A stretch of DNA of 64,000 nt, taken from Lineus longissimus. Lineage: Eukaryota; Nemertea; Pilidiophora; Heteronemertea; Lineidae. Positions 29,180-43,800 of the stretch are shown piece by piece. Location: contig NC_088309.1 of NCBI RefSeq assembly GCF_910592395.1, positions 20,152,599 to 20,216,598 of the forward strand, in the 5' to 3' direction. Every line of letters starts with the position of its first letter. Positions within the stretch are counted from its first letter, which is position 1. A model generated the notes under the pieces. That model made no database searches. It had not been told where the DNA came from and saw nothing but the letters and a program-made list of their open reading frames with translations. Both the position numbers and the translations under genes were made by a program.

Positions 29180-32100
29180 TTTATTTACAGATACAATACT
29201 ATGCACATAAAGTGGTCTAAAACGACTAGCTGTACAAGATACAAGAGTCTCTTTTAGGAAAAGGGCTGAGATCCTAATCGCTTATCAAAACCAATATGAT
29301 TACTTACGATACCGGTATATATGCACATCACATGTGCATTTGCGAACAGAGTCGGGGTCAAAAGCTTAATATATTACAGCTGAATCGAATACAGTTAAAA
29401 AACACATCGTCATTGAAATTTACAACGACGTTCAAATACTTTTGTTGTGCACCTATAAGATGCATAGTGCTTAAGGTATAGCGAATAAATGCCTCGATGG
29501 AACGGGAGCGGGTACAATTGAAAACATTGTAAATATTCAAAAGCATTGTAAAACTTCTCAAGTTATGAGGGGCGGATATTTCAAGATATCTCACTGCACT
29601 TTTTACGAAAGTGGCAAACTTTTCAAATATTATCACCTAATCTGTGTCTCTCCGTCAAAAAAAACCATAGAACAAATTAGCAAGTGAAAATTCTAAGTTT
29701 CGGATGGGGGCAGGCTTTTGCTCAAATTTTACAATGTTTTTGATTGAAGAATGACACGATCCCTAACATCAACGGTACGACCATAAGCATCTCGAGATCC
29801 TGAGTTACGAGTCCCTCCATCGACTCTCCGCAAAAAGGGCTCTCTTCCAAAAAACCTGCGTACGATTTACTTAGCTGATGTTTGCATTCGGATCTAAATA
29901 CTGGGCCTGTTGTGGACTGAGTTCAAACACCATTTTAGCTCTGTAATTATAGGCCGGGACTGGAAAATATACAACGAATTGGCTTAACTTAATTCAGCCT
30001 ATACTGGATGGTGAAACTTTGGCCACAGTGGTCCAAAAAAGAACCCCAGGTCCACATACCCGAAAACCAAGAAAGAATGAATGTGAGTATTTAAAACAAG
30101 AGCGAGTTTTCGCCAAGACATGGTATATCGGGGACTTGTAAACTCAAGAACACGAGATGCTCGGAACCGTGCTGTGGTTTTATTCTCCCGGGAGTTATGG
30201 AGGAATGTCTCGAGATAAGGCCGGGTCGGTCCAAATTAAGTTCACGTGCTTTGAGAGGTATATGTAAGAGATGCGCCGTCGTCAACGAATTGTTTGAGCA
30301 CACTTTCGAAATGTTACCTCTTCGTAGCAAAATCCTTCAAATCTATCCTGGGAAAGGGTAAATACACACCTCAAAATGTATTTGGTGGAAAACCCAGCAC
30401 ATAGGCGTTGGAAGAACATTATAAATCAATTCAAAGCAAAATTCATTGACTTGTTTATACACTGCAGTGCATAACGGTGTAGAAGTTTGAAATAACCTGG
30501 AGTAAAATGTCTCTGAAACAAAGGATTCTATTTTGTTCTCTTGACGACGGCAATGGCCTCTACAGAACCAAACACAATGATCTGTCAGAAAAACAATGGT
30601 CTGATACTCTCATTTCAGGGGGACAATTTCTACTTCTACACCGGCATATACCAAAATGCATGACCCTGAATTCTGGTCCCCATGCAAACACGTTTGATTT
30701 CGACGATACATACATATCCTGAATAAAAATATATAAAGCCATGTGGCACCTAATGTATGGCGACGAACTCTCACGAACAACACACACACAGTAACGAGTA
30801 ACAGAGTAAACAGTAACATGGAACCAGCTGACCTGGCAGTTGGACCAGGTCTTACTTTAAATCAAATTTACATCATTCCTTTCTCACACTGATAGAATTA
30901 CAATGGCAAAACATTATTCCAAATAAAAAATATGTACACTTTGACTCATACTAAAATGGTTTTCAATAAACGGACAGTCTCCAAACCAGCAAAATAGCAA
31001 AAAAATATAGTGCTGGAATGTTGATCTCGTTCATGTCTTGGTCAGTGAAAAATGACCTCTGGGTACTAAGTATGACCACACCCCTTTTTAGATGCAGCTC
31101 CATACACCCTAAACAATCTGGTCCAAGGTGCTAGTCTCGGTAAGCTAAATAAGCGAAATTCGCCGAAACCTGAGATACATGTACCACGAATGAGACCAAT
31201 GCGATTTAAGAAAACATGCATTGATAAAGGCATGACCCTGTTTCTAAGCAATTATCTAGTTATGATATTTTAGCCATTCTCTCAGATAAAATCACATTAA
31301 TCGTGTTTGGCATGTCATAGAACCTCATCGACTAGTTATTGGTTGCCCAGGATTTTTTGACACTTGTTGTGACATACTGTATAAAGTCTTCAGGTGCCGT
31401 TCCGTCTTGGAAATAGCGGGTCCACATTTTAGATGTAGCCCTCAATAAATATGGCTGTCTGTCAGCATCATAATAAACAAGTTGTTTTACCCATATTTCA
31501 TCCATCAAATATCTGGCGTGGCATTGCCATCCAGATCTCACACTTGTGGTACCAAGCCCTAGTTTCTAATTGCAAAATTATCTTTCTTCACCCTCATTAA
31601 AGTATATTGTACATAGCCTAAAATGTATATGATTATTTCGAACATTGTATTGCAGTTGCAGCATTAAACTCGATGAGTTATGCACAAAGTAAATACAGAA
31701 GCTATGAGATAGATGGTAAAGCACCAAAAGATCTAGAAGTAACAACAGCATGGGAGCCAAGATATTTTATGTAAATGTATTAATCCAACTGCAGACTGCC
31801 ACTTTTAAACCACCATGCTGCTGAAGGCTGAGATCAGAAACTAACCATACGGACAGTTTAATTCTTTACCGTATTGGCTAGTCATACATGTAATTAATAG
31901 ATTGACTTACAGGCCAGAACAGATCTGCCAGAAGCTTTGTGGCTAGTGAAATAGAAGGGATGAAAGCACTCTTAACCTCGTTGAAGATTCACGGGATCTG
32001 CTGATAACACACATTCAACATAATTACCTGAACTCATACATCATATTTACACATCTATATACATATTATTTACATATTATTTACAGTCTCACTCAACAGA

Positions 32101-32979
32101 TCATCATCTCGTTAAAACAATATAAAAACTCATTAAGCAGACCATGGCAGATATATCTGAGAGGAATCAAAACGGTTTGACTCCTCAGATCATATACTTG
32201 AACCATTGAAATGGTTCAATCAGATCTCACAACCATTTAAAGGGTTCAATCAGATCTCACGAACAACAGAAAAGGATATTGATAATTACAAATCTGGTAC
32301 AAATATCAGATCTAACAAAAAATATATTTTCCATGAACCTATGTATCCCAAAACATCGTCAAGAAATCTTAGATCTGGTAGTTTCACTGTGATGTCAACC
32401 ATATATACAGAATACCATAATGACGAAACGAACTAAAGTGACTTTGGCAATAAAATGCCACAATCATATCCACACCAGCACTCGCAGAATGAGCAGAAAA
32501 TGCAATTTTTTTGGTATTGACGTTTGGACTGCATGAGCACGAGGCTAACATGTCGCTACATGTTTACTGTACCATGTTTGCTGTTATTACCCAATAAAGA
32601 GATCATTCACTTCAACTTTTCTCTTTGGTAAAATATATGAATAAAGTGATGTTAGCACAAATACGTGCATATCTGATGAGAGCGTGTTGTGGAGAACACT
32701 CGCAAGTGCCTCTAACTATACCCTTAATGAAATAATAAAAGTCTTATCAGAAAAATCACAGAAGCCTTCCTTTGATCACAGCATTGAGTATGCAGCGACC
32801 AGCACCACGTAGCTTATCAAGGGGCAAAGCAATACTTCCTCAGGAACAGTTTATGGAAGGAGACATCATGGCCTAGTGTTTAAGGGTTTGACCTCATAAG
32901 GTTTCCTGTCTCTTTGAGCACTTCCTGGTTGCGCCCCCTGATCCAATGTGCGTTTCACGCAAAGCCAAAGTAATGATGT
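29180..32979 (-). other. Downstream region of left SLC16 gene, possible long 3' UTR
   Basis: A minus-strand AATAAA (29180-29185) could end a long 3' UTR; another lies near 30178. The region is AT-rich, with one orphan reading frame (31329-31571, listed separately) and a small direct repeat of GGTTCAATCAGATCTCAC at 32213-32260. Which poly(A) site is used cannot be decided. Confidence 0.4.
31332..31571 (-). other. Orphan reading frame, about 79 codons
   Basis: After a possible acceptor (TTTTGCAATTAG) the minus strand is open to a TAG at 31332. The product contains WQCHARYLMDEIW, LVYYDADRQPYLLRATSKMW and TAPEDFIQYV. The residue mix is protein-like, but no family is recognised and no partner exon was found. 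It could be a terminal exon of an unmapped transcript, an alternative 3' exon of the left SLC16 gene, or chance. Confidence 0.25.
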
Positions 32980-35900
32980 TCAAGTTTCCATCACATCACC
33001 GGTTATGATATTGCTGCCAAACAGCATATTGGGCTGAGTTCCAAAGTCGTACTGGCTCCCAAATGCATGGACTCGATGGAGGTTGGCCTTGGAATCAAAG
33101 AGTGCTCTTCTCACCGTAAGCAAAGAATTTTGTGTGACACTGTTTCCAGATGACTTCGTCCTTTCACTGAAAGAGAACAGGGAGAGTTCAGTACAAGGGC
33201 AATGGTTTAATTCTTGAGTGTTGTTTTTCATGGTTTCCAAGAAAACGGTTCGGATTAATCGATCAAATTGTCATTTCTATGGCACAATTGTCCAGCCAAA
33301 CAGGAACCTTATTGGTTTAACCCGAGATGTTGCCCGTCGCAAGAAGATGAGAAATTTTATGGTTACTCAAAGAGGAAGTTTCTAAATTGGTTGTGGATAT
33401 ACTGGTAACATTTCGTTTAGCCCACGTTTAGCCTAAAACAGCCAGCCCGTCTGTCAATACAAATGTAGCCAAAGAGCCCACCATTAGCCAAGTAAAGTCT
33501 TACTCATTGTTAGTATAAAGAAGGTTGCTGTTCATCCATCCACTTTCTTCATCGGTCTCGTACGTCAGTGGCAATCTCTTCAGGGCTGGAAGTAGGATGA
33601 CCTTGCTCAAGATGATAGCAGTGCCACCAAGGTAGAAGGAATAGGAATACGTCCCCGTCGCATCGCAGAGCCAACCTGAAATCAAGAGGGGAGATATCGA
33701 TGAAGAGAACTTGAGGAGATATCTACGAAGATGTCAGCGATAAACAACAACTGCTCCATATCCTATGTATACATATACATATGCACGATTTTCCGATTTT
33801 TTGGCGACTCCTCCCAATGTCCGCATGCATTCATAACCAAGCTGCGTACGTAAATAAAACTTCGACCGATTTGGGCTTAAATTAGCGATTCAATCTTTGG
33901 TATTTGTGTTTCAAATGTGGGATAGATACATACATTATAAACCACAGGTTCTTGCCAAGAGGCAATAATCTAATCTGCCACGAGGACATCCTGATCCCTG
34001 GTTTGACTTCTAAGCTTTTACTCTCATGGTATCCTTTTAGTGTACATGTACTTTCCTGACAACGTACCTGCTACTGGTGCCCCGACAAGTTGTCCTATAC
34101 CCTCAAATGAGATGAGGTAGCCGAGTCCATGAGCAAACCTTTCCACCCCGAGAAACTGGATGAGGATATCTGGAGTCAGCGGTCCAACTGAGGCAGAAAA
34201 GAAGCCGAACAACACTGATATGACAATCAGACCACTGTAGGTGTGTACCAGCGGGACAGCTTCAATCGGTATGCCAACAAGCATGACTGATAGTATGTAT
34301 ATAACAAGGACATTCACTCTGGGATTCAGGGCGGAGAACCCCCAGAATAGTCTTCCTACGAAGTTTGCTAGTCCGATGCAGGAATATAGGATGGCCGAGT
34401 TGTCGTCGCTCACCCCTTCATACTTGGCGTAGACAGCCAGATGCATGTAAACGATGCCAAATCCAAATGCCTGCATCAGAGAACTAAAGCATATCAACAC
34501 AAAACGGTAGTTTTTGAAAAAGGAACAGCCCAGTGTTTCGTAGAGGGACTTCTTTTCTTTGTCAGCATCATCTATAGTCTTCTGTGGTTTTGGTTTCATA
34601 ATCAGTGAGGTTACCAACAGGTTTAGCGTGATCCCGGCCATGATCAACAAAGAACCTCTCCAGCCATATTCCTCATCCAAATAGCGAATAAGTGGTGGGT
34701 AAACCACTGTGCCAAATCCTGTTCCAGTGGCTGCCAAACCTAATGCCATGGTACGATGCCTGTCGAAATACCCGCCCAAAACGGACATACAGGGCAAAAA
34801 TGAAAGGCCGATTCCACATCCTGAAATGATAAAGCAATAGTGTTCAGAATACATTAAACTATGATCTTCTAAAAAGCTGATAGTCGCAATCAAACATCAT
34901 CACGAACAGTTTAAAATACCACAGAACCATACCACTCCTACCAAATTCTTGTCGAACAGTTTGTTTGCCTGAAATTGGACTTTCAGAAATTGGGTGGACT
35001 ATTTGAAAAAGGGAGTCAACCCAAAGCTCGTACACTATTTAATTACCTACCTGCAACAACTCCAAATGTGGCATAAAGTTGATATATGTTAGTAGCCATG
35101 GCACTTGCGATGAGACCAGCGACAGATAAGAGACAGCCTATTATCATTAGCACACGATTATCGAACTTCTTCATCAGCACGCCTGCGAGGGGACCTACAA
35201 CCAAAAGAAAACTATGTAAGATGATGATTTGATGCTTGGGGCATGACCATTAATACCCCATCCAATTCTGTACTGTGAATTATTGATTGAATAAAAAGAG
35301 TATGAAAGTCAGAGTGTCCGCGTCGGACCACTCATCCTCTGAAGAGGCAACAACAAACTTGGGTTCGAGCTGCAAGCGTTAGTGCAGAGGTACAATGTAG
35401 GTGCAAACAATAAAACTGCTAGCTGCATTAAAGGGATTTGAAAGACGGAAACAGGCTGAACTTGCTATAAAATTGAAATTAGCAAAATGTTGGTAAATTT
35501 AGTCAAATGAAGGCTGAACACTGAAATTTGGGAATAGGCGACATAGAAATGTGATGAAAGTAGCTTTCCACCATGTGTTGATGGTGATTCGATATTGAAA
35601 TGGTCAAGGAATCCTGGATGTTCGTGATGTCATAGTGCCACTGCCACACCAGACCAAATGGTGGCAGTGGAGGTTTTCTTGGTCGTCGTCTTCTTTGCAT
35701 GTTCCACCACCATGCAACTAAATGAATAAAGGGCACTTATCCTGGTAACAGCTTGGGCAGCTGCTTTGGCGGCGAAGAGGAGAAAGTTCTCCACTCCTAC
35801 TTACGATCCAACCATGTTCTTCGTTCTGTAAAACAACGCTTCCTAAAGGTCCCTTGGACACTTAAATTCAACCAAGTTGTCCATTCTTTAAGGATAGTCC

Positions 35901-38627
35901 ATAATTTATCATAAGGCCGAGGCCGATCCTAAGTAAGCATGATACCATCTTTTCGGTGTGCTTGTTCAAGTAAGGTAGGAACCCAAACGCCTGAACGAGG
36001 TCGTCGAACAGTCGCTGGGCAGTTTCTCCAGGGCCATTTTTCCTTTCCCTGTTAATGAAGAAAGAGTTAAAGGTGCTGCTGCCTGAAGAGGGATACAATG
36101 ATTAGTTAAAGAATGCTTTTTGTCCTCACTAGTTCCGCTACACGTTTGCCGACTGGATAGAGTAATGATTCTCTGTTCTTCTCAGCTTCTCACAAGGACT
36201 AGGCAGTCCTGGTAACTTTTTAAAACAATTATAATGCCTTTTTTTCATCATCATAAAGTGAATGTAAGGCATTAGCCACCTGTCGATGTTTGTGACCCTT
36301 CTTTAGTTAATTAGCTAATCGGACCTACTAACTTTCGAAGAAGCGCATGACAGGCTGCTTGTCCATAAACAACCTTGCCAACACCTACAGTTATACAGCA
36401 CTGACAGATGGCCACCAATTTGAAACAGGAATTTTATGGGTTTTTTGCTTGATTTGCACATCAGAAATATTTCAGGGAAATGCAGCCATTGATTTCATAG
36501 ACTTTCGATTTGGAAAGTCAATGCAAGTTTCTTGATGTTTCTTATTTCCATGTTGCTCTATTTCTTCACAGACTTTGCCAACAGGACAAATAGGCCTATA
36601 GGTGTGAATGGGAAGGATGGGAGAGACCCATGGCCCGGTCAGAATGTTCAGACCAAAGTTTGGGTCATGGCACAACATCCACTCCATTCCCGATCAATAG
36701 CTTTTTAATTGCTTTACCAGTTTTGCTGCACATGTGAAGCTGCTTGCGCCCTCATCATACTTATGCAACTTTGATCGCCCATTCGGAGCATCTTTTGACC
36801 ACTGCCTTTGTTAGACCAACGTCTCTCTTCAATGATGGGATTACTCCTTCATATAATTCCCATCATCTCTGAGGCTAACACTGGGTGTGGCCAAAGTGAT
36901 CTGACTCAATGCATCTGCAGGATGAGGTCGTCTATCATGGGGGACAGGACGACCATTTGCCAGACAAAAGTAGCAAATTTGCCAAGGGACTCCTCACTCA
37001 GCTACGGTCATCTGTGGTTGGTAAGCGAAAAGGTATTGGAATATATTCCCCAGTATTTGGTCCTTCCCCAATCAAAAATCTCAAATTGTGATTTTCAAGT
37101 GATGTTTGATGACCAAAGCTGAATGGGAAATACATCGTTTATAAAACTTGAAAAATTCACTTTTGATTATATAAGAAACATGAAATATACCGGTAACCTC
37201 ACATATCTCATCTTCGTTGATTGAAGGCGAAAAAAACCGGGTGATCCTCTGGCAAATGGAAGCATTAACGGCAACACCAGTTCACCAAGCTAAGAAGGAG
37301 GTTGGCTAATGAGAATGACTTAAGCTCGTCAACAGATTGGCAACTAGTCTTGTTCTACTGTCAGACTCTATTGGGTAGATTCAGAAATAAAAGCACGGAC
37401 CAAGAACTAACAGCTGGCTATATTTCACTGAGCAACAACCATCCAAATTATTGGATGAAAGCAGCGCACAGTAGGTAATAGCTACATGCAATACCACCTT
37501 AAAAGCTTGGTGTACCGTTGATTTATAGGGATTCATCATTTCTTTTGCAGCGTTTCACAATCTTTATAAATATCAAGAGTGAACTAAGCAGAATGCTTGT
37601 CATCATGGTACCCTTTAAACAATTCCAGTGCGATTGGTAACTGACAGTTCGATCACTCTAAGAATTAACCAGATTTCCATGGCCAAACTAGTGCCAACTT
37701 GTAAAGGTAAAAAACGTGCACAACAAGGGGTTCATAGATATAGGTACATGCCTTTAGTGTAATTAATAACGCCAAAAATGTATATCTTCAGATTCAGATA
37801 TTCATCATTAGTACCCGTTGTCATTTTCCATTTCTGTAAACTAAGTTCTTATAAAATATTTTTAAGGACTTGAGATTTTTGTTCCGATTTCTGCCACAGA
37901 CGTTTTGTGGAAGGGTGTCAGAAGGTCCACTGTTCAAACTCGTATTTCATGCACATCATCCGAGCTTTTACATTACCTTATCCTGGCCATAAAGGGGTAC
38001 GCCGTTCGTAATTATTGGTGGTCCACAAAAATAGCAGTCGCACGCACTGCCGCAGTGTAGTTAATATGCATATTTACGAATTTGCTGAAACTTTATATTC
38101 ATAGTTGTATATCTGTCCTTAGAGTATATAGGTTGGTTACTCTAAGATCTGTCTACTCGACGGCATTGTTAAAATTTATATTCAGTATGCATTCACACAA
38201 TTTGAAGTTTTTCATTTCAATTTCACATTTCAAATATTCAACGATCGGCGTACGCCTTTAAGCATGCCCCTCTGGCACTGGCTTATGCTTCGCAATTCAA
38301 TGTGCATAAAAGGATGGCGTGAACTTCCAATGACAAACATTCTACCTCGTTCAAACTGATTCTTTTATGGGAGTTTGTGATAACCCTACCAGGCCTTGAA
38401 GACTAAGGATGTACCATATGTTGCATAATTTAGTCAGTCATATCTGAGGCTCCTTCTTAAGAACAAAACTGAAATAACGGCAAATTTGTGTCTCTGGGAT
38501 AATCTGCATCCGTTGCAAATAACAAAAACCTCCAGTCTAGTAACTCAATAGCGAGTTAAACAATTTATCCTGATGACTGATGCCAGATCAGGCGGCCTTG
38601 CAATGCATTACATATACATGTAGTAGA

Positions 38628-38669
<42 letters not shown>

Positions 38670-40864
38670 TCAGGGTTCACGGCCATTGCATGAATCTATC
38701 ATCGTTTTCGTAATGAGGCCTGGTAGGGTTATACTATAGTTTATATCATTAAGAGCTGGTATTTACTGGACTGAGAGACTGAAATGTTGCCAAAGTGGTC
38801 ATGGCATACGAAGATATTTTGCTGGCAGCTCTACAGAATGAGTCCCAAAGTTAATCTTCCATAATCTCATCGGCTCATATTGTGACCTGAACTCCAATAG
38901 GTTGAGTACTGGCAAGAATAGAGCTCGCCAGCTCGCCTTCGCCTTATGTTTGGTACTGGTAAACACCCTTCGTTTTTAAATGTGGTTCACAAAACGAACT
39001 CAGAACTTGTTTTTACACTATCCATTCTAGAACCGGCAATAGCATCTAGCACAAGTTTCCTTCTCAAACACAACTTTCGAAATAGTCAAATTTGACAAAA
39101 AAAGGAATTACAAATATATACCGAATTGATGGGTGAATGTACGTGTATACCGAGAGATTACGTAGATGCCTTTTTGACCCATCCTGTATGGAGCTCTAAC
39201 TACCTGCAATTCGTAACTTATTGAAATATCTGACCTTCAGTTCATCTATCCAGACCACACCCACGAGTAGTAATGCCATGTGACTTACTACCCTAGATGG
39301 GCTTGAGGATGTTTTCCCTTAAACTGTGTTTGAGAATCGAAGTTCATTCCTCTATGGTTGTGCCATTATATATATAAAGCTAGTTCTCGAGTCACCTTTG
39401 GTGGAAAAGTCAAGTCCAGCCCAAGATTTCTCCCATGAGCATTGCGCCGCGCACATTAATGATGTTTTTAGTGGGCATACAAGTCAGTGATTCCAGAAAA
39501 GCCAGAAATCACAAATTGCCCCAACGGCTGTCAATGTCCACCAATTTACAAATGGCATATTTTTTGTTTTATTAGTTTTTAAAAAGGATCTGATCCCCTA
39601 TTTAAAACTTAAAACTTTGCACATGCAGGCGAGGTGTAGTTTAGAGGAGATAATGTACATGTAGTTGTTTTATTTTTGTATCAACATGTTCTTTCTTCAT
39701 CCATTGGCCAAGTTGTTTCTATTATACGGTCTCATTATGCAGTGTGATATAAGGGTTATTAGCACTTCGTCCCTTGCGAATGGAAATTGTATGTAATCGT
39801 CGCTGTCGTCATAGCAACAGCGGAAAATGACCGCTATATCGGTCATCAGTTCATGTGTTGCCTGATATATATATTAGTTCCTCTATATAATCTTAAAAGT
39901 TTCTTATTGAAAGACTCTGGTAATATATAACATCATCACTGGAAGTCAAGTATATCAGGCCACCTCATCAATTTAAAGGATGTGTAACGAACATCACGCT
40001 TATATATAGCTCGGCGCAAAAACGGCAATAGTTGTTCCAGGTTATCTGCACTGATTTTATCCCCATGTAATACACTTCCAAAGGTGACTCGAACAGGCTT
40101 ATCTGTGAAGAGATAGAGAGATAAGTTTGCGTTTTATCGAAAATTAAACAGATGGGAGGCGAATCGTACGAGGTTATGATGAGCGCTTTTCGGCAAGGGT
40201 AGCAAATGATGTGAGGGGCTAAAAGCATTCTTTCCGATATTCAATATAAGCCTATTAGGCCTAACTTCGACCATTACACCTCTCGTCTGCCCTTGGATAC
40301 ATTTGGCGCCATTTTGCGTTGTTGAAAGAGTGAGTCGCGGCAGACGAAAAAGTGTCTGGTCGAAATGACACATCAACTAATCCTACAAATATGGGCCTAA
40401 CGTGATGATTAATATGCATTCATACAGTTCAAGTGAATAGCAAACAGTATCATCTTAGACTTCTTACCTATGAAGCAGAGGCACGCCGAGTTGATGGAGC
40501 CAATCCATGACGTAGGTCCTTTCCCTTGCTGGAACACCTCAAGAAAGATGACGTAGTACACGCCGACGGTCCAGCAGATTCCAAACATCAGGAGATGGGA
40601 CAACAGTGCTGCAACCATCACAATCCAGGAGTAGCAATCTTCAATACTCTGGGGTGCTTCCCCGTCGGCACTTCCTTTTGAGACTGTGCCGTCCCGTGGC
40701 CCCTCAAAGAAGCTTGGTCGCCTGGCATATTGCTTGCCGTCACCGCCCTTGCGTTTGTCTTCTGGCGACTTCTTTGCTTTTCTTTCTGGAATTGTTGTTG
40801 TCTTCACCTCTGTTGATATGCTCACCTTCCTTTCGTTCGTCTGGTTATATTCTTGGTTGGTCAT
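32980..40864 (-). CDS. SLC16 family transporter (monocarboxylate-transporter-like), left paralogue
   Basis: Twelve-helix MFS carrier of the plasma membrane; substrate unknown. Coding exons: 40468-40864, 35051-35194, 34068-34820, 33504-33675, 32980-33166, giving 550 residues with splice phases 1,1,1,2. A 70-residue basic, serine-rich cytosolic tail precedes TM1 (EDCYSWIVMVAALL), the degenerate form of the MCT motif (D/E)G(G/S)(W/F)GW. The second MCT signature is clear after TM4: YFDRHRTMALGLAATGTGFG, ending YGWRGSLL. The TM11-12 segment GWLCDATGTYSYSFYLGG is also typical. In TM8, GLANFVGR has Asn where MCT1 has Asp302 and keeps the Arg306 equivalent. The exon containing the ATG begins at a splice acceptor 17 nt upstream, so a non-coding 5' exon must exist. 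Resembles the orphan MCT9/12/14 group more than lactate carriers (inference). Confidence 0.93.
35195..40467 (-). other. Intron 1 of left SLC16 gene (5.3 kb)
   Basis: Contains an (ATC)n microsatellite (38630-38667) and AT-rich sequence. A minus-strand frame at 35868-36098 faintly recalls a retroelement integrase but is too degenerate to call. No other gene seen. Confidence 0.65.
38630..38667. repeat. (ATC)n microsatellite
   Basis: About 12 perfect ATC units inside the first intron of the left SLC16 gene. Confidence 0.95.
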
Positions 40865-43800
40865 GATAAGGTTAGGAGTTTCTAGAAAAGAAAAAGATAG
40901 ACTTATGAGACAAGTTTATAAAAATGCGAAGAGCTCCATCTTCACTATCAAAATAGCAAGTTAAACATTTAATTATGAACACAGATCACGAAAAATTTTC
41001 AACTGAAAAGATTTTGGTGAAATCATTATAAATTTCGTTATAGCCGAAGTCAGCGATAACGACTCACAAATGTACCTTGGAGAAACATGACTCGCGCGTC
41101 ACCAACACCAGACTGATACCTCGCAGTTATCCCCAAGCCGATGGTATACAAGTGATAATATGATGACACGGAAACACTATAATTGTCGCCAAAGCAGGGA
41201 TCGGTTCCTTTTACTGAGCCACGCCGTATACAGTTGTCATGTGTGTGTGTGTGGGGGGGGGGGGGGGGTAGGGAGGGGGTAAGTCATGCCTGCATGGATT
41301 GTCGATCTTTTCCTGGCTATTTCGATGCTTGAAAAGTATAGGCTAACTTACCACCAATAGTTCACCGCAGTTGAAAGTGTTTGAGAAGAAGGCCTACTTC
41401 TATATACACTGATGTTGCACTGTCGTCTGCTATTGTTTGATAGGGCGATCATCTGATGATGCACCATATCCTAATTGGTCACATGGCATTTCTGTCAGTT
41501 TCCTCCCAGTACAAAGGTCAATATTGCATGGCAGTGGAGAATATCGCGCTGTATTTGCCACATGAGGTATTGTTTCTGACGCCTTATCTTCTGATATACA
41601 TACGTACACTCTCGATAAGAGCAAAAATAGTGCAAAGTGCCAAGTGCTATAATACGGTTTATCCCGAGTTCAGGGTTTTTCTCACTATACTTCGTAACTT
41701 TGCTGTTAGAGGGCAACACCCCTTCTCAATTTTTATATAATTCGTTGCGATTGCCTACCTTTTTTGCCTATTTATGCCATTTTGTGTACCTTTTTTTCCG
41801 GTACCTTTTTTCCGGTACCTTTATTTCCAGTACTTTTATTTCCTGTACTTTTATTTCCTGTACCTTTATTTCCGTACCTTTTTTCCTCTACCTTTTTTTC
41901 CTCTACCTTTTTTACCGTATACCAAAATAAACATACACTCTGGCATTCCCATAGTCAAAGCTTATTATTGGTAGACACAAATTGGGGGGGGACTAATTTA
42001 AAACGTGTGATTGGAAATTAGGTGAAGTTATCATCATTATACCAGTCGGTCAGCACACCCGATTTTTAAAAACGCATATTCCCGACAACGATTTTTTCCA
42101 TCCTCGCCATTACTGCTGATATTGAATGCATACGTCCAAAGCTTAGGCTTGCCTCCTATACTTTCACTTACAATTTAGACTATGCAAGTACAATAGGAAA
42201 TGATTTTTTTAAAGTTGGTAATCAGGCACATTGGTTTATTTATTCATGGTTTTATGTCTATAATACGGTCGCCTTAAAGTTCATATAAAGGCCGGGGTAT
42301 ATAGGCTGTACGAGTCAGCATTAGCATTATGGTCATGACGACCAATACTTATAAAATCATATGATATATCAGCCTTGGTCATATAATGAACTCTTGAGTG
42401 ATTTAGAGGCCTATGTTTTATTTTGAGGAAAGAATGAAACACCTATGATATGGGTTGACCATTGTTACACGGAGCAATTTCATGCCGAGATCATGGGGGA
42501 AAACAATAGGCCATTAAAATGCAATGTAAAATTTCTCAGCTTATTATTCATTACGTTTTATCATAGATATCAATAGAATAAGTAATCTTGTTGCCGATAA
42601 TACAATGAATTACACGTTCAAGCCAATGTATACACTGTTGGTGATAAATAGTCATAGCAATTAACACATTATTTGTTAATTGTTCCAAGGCTATTACGGC
42701 CACACTGCACTCAAACACTGCAGCCATAAGTCATAATTAGACATTATCTGTTTATGATACATGATATATCAATTTATCATCCAAGGGACTAATAACTGGC
42801 ATGCAGAATCATGATACAATATTCACAATATGATGACCACATACATTTGTGTCACCAGACAATTATTTTACATCCGTATTAGGTGCAAGCCCCATGTAGA
42901 GCTTTAGAGTTACCAACTTGCACGTTTATAAAATGTCATCATTGTTCGGTGTTAAATATTTTCTAGTCACGCTAAACCATACGGTTACTACAAACTGGCT
43001 ACATTGAACATCTCACTTTGTGTTTACTATTCATTTAAATTTTTTCATCAGATCCGCTCAGTCATGCAGTCTAATTGTCACCCTAAGAAATGTATGACCT
43101 ACATTTCATTTTAGTGATTTTAGTGAATCCCGTAGCGCACGAATACGAACAATTATCTCCAAACATATTTATATCTATACATGAACCATACCAGCAGGAG
43201 CAACCCACATGATGATTAACAAATAAATGGTAAGTCTAAAACAGTGTTTCATTTCGTATTGTTCGAACACTCACTTGGCGAACGTGAGTGGTGAGGAGCA
43301 CGTTGATGACCATGGTAAAGTAGCTGTTTTTCAGTATATCGGGGGGGGGGGGCATGGACCACAAAAACGAGAAATGGAATAATAGAATAGTACAAATAGC
43401 TCAAGGGCCAGAGTATACCAGTCATAGTTCAGATATGTACGTTGAATCATGAAGCTATAACATTATATATGTACAATGGTCACAAATGCTGTCGCAGGCT
43501 TCCTGTGGTTTATCACAACAGCCGCATGCATGGACGATTTAAATAGTGTAGAGGATTAATACACTATATCATCAAGTATAGTATGTATCTAAACAGGGTG
43601 CGATCTTGTTTTTCTTGGACTTTGGTCAAACACAACTCAATTTGTACGACTTGTGTATAGTCATGAGGCGATTGGGTTTGATGCTTTCTCCATCGAAAAA
43701 AGTGTTCGGCACTCCAGTAAATCCATGCTTAAAATGGCTTTTCGTCGAGTCGTATAGGCCTTTAAATGTACGAACCTTTAAAAATATTTTTCGGAACAGT

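Noticed and set aside
35868-36098. Minus-strand frame faintly like a Ty3/gypsy integrase segment (RLFDDLVQAFGF)
   Set aside because: No catalytic residues, no flanking reverse transcriptase or long terminal repeats; similarity is too slight.
41764-42021. Overlapping plus-strand frames rich in Phe, Leu, Pro and Val
   Set aside because: They are translations of the T-rich minisatellite at 41785-41923.
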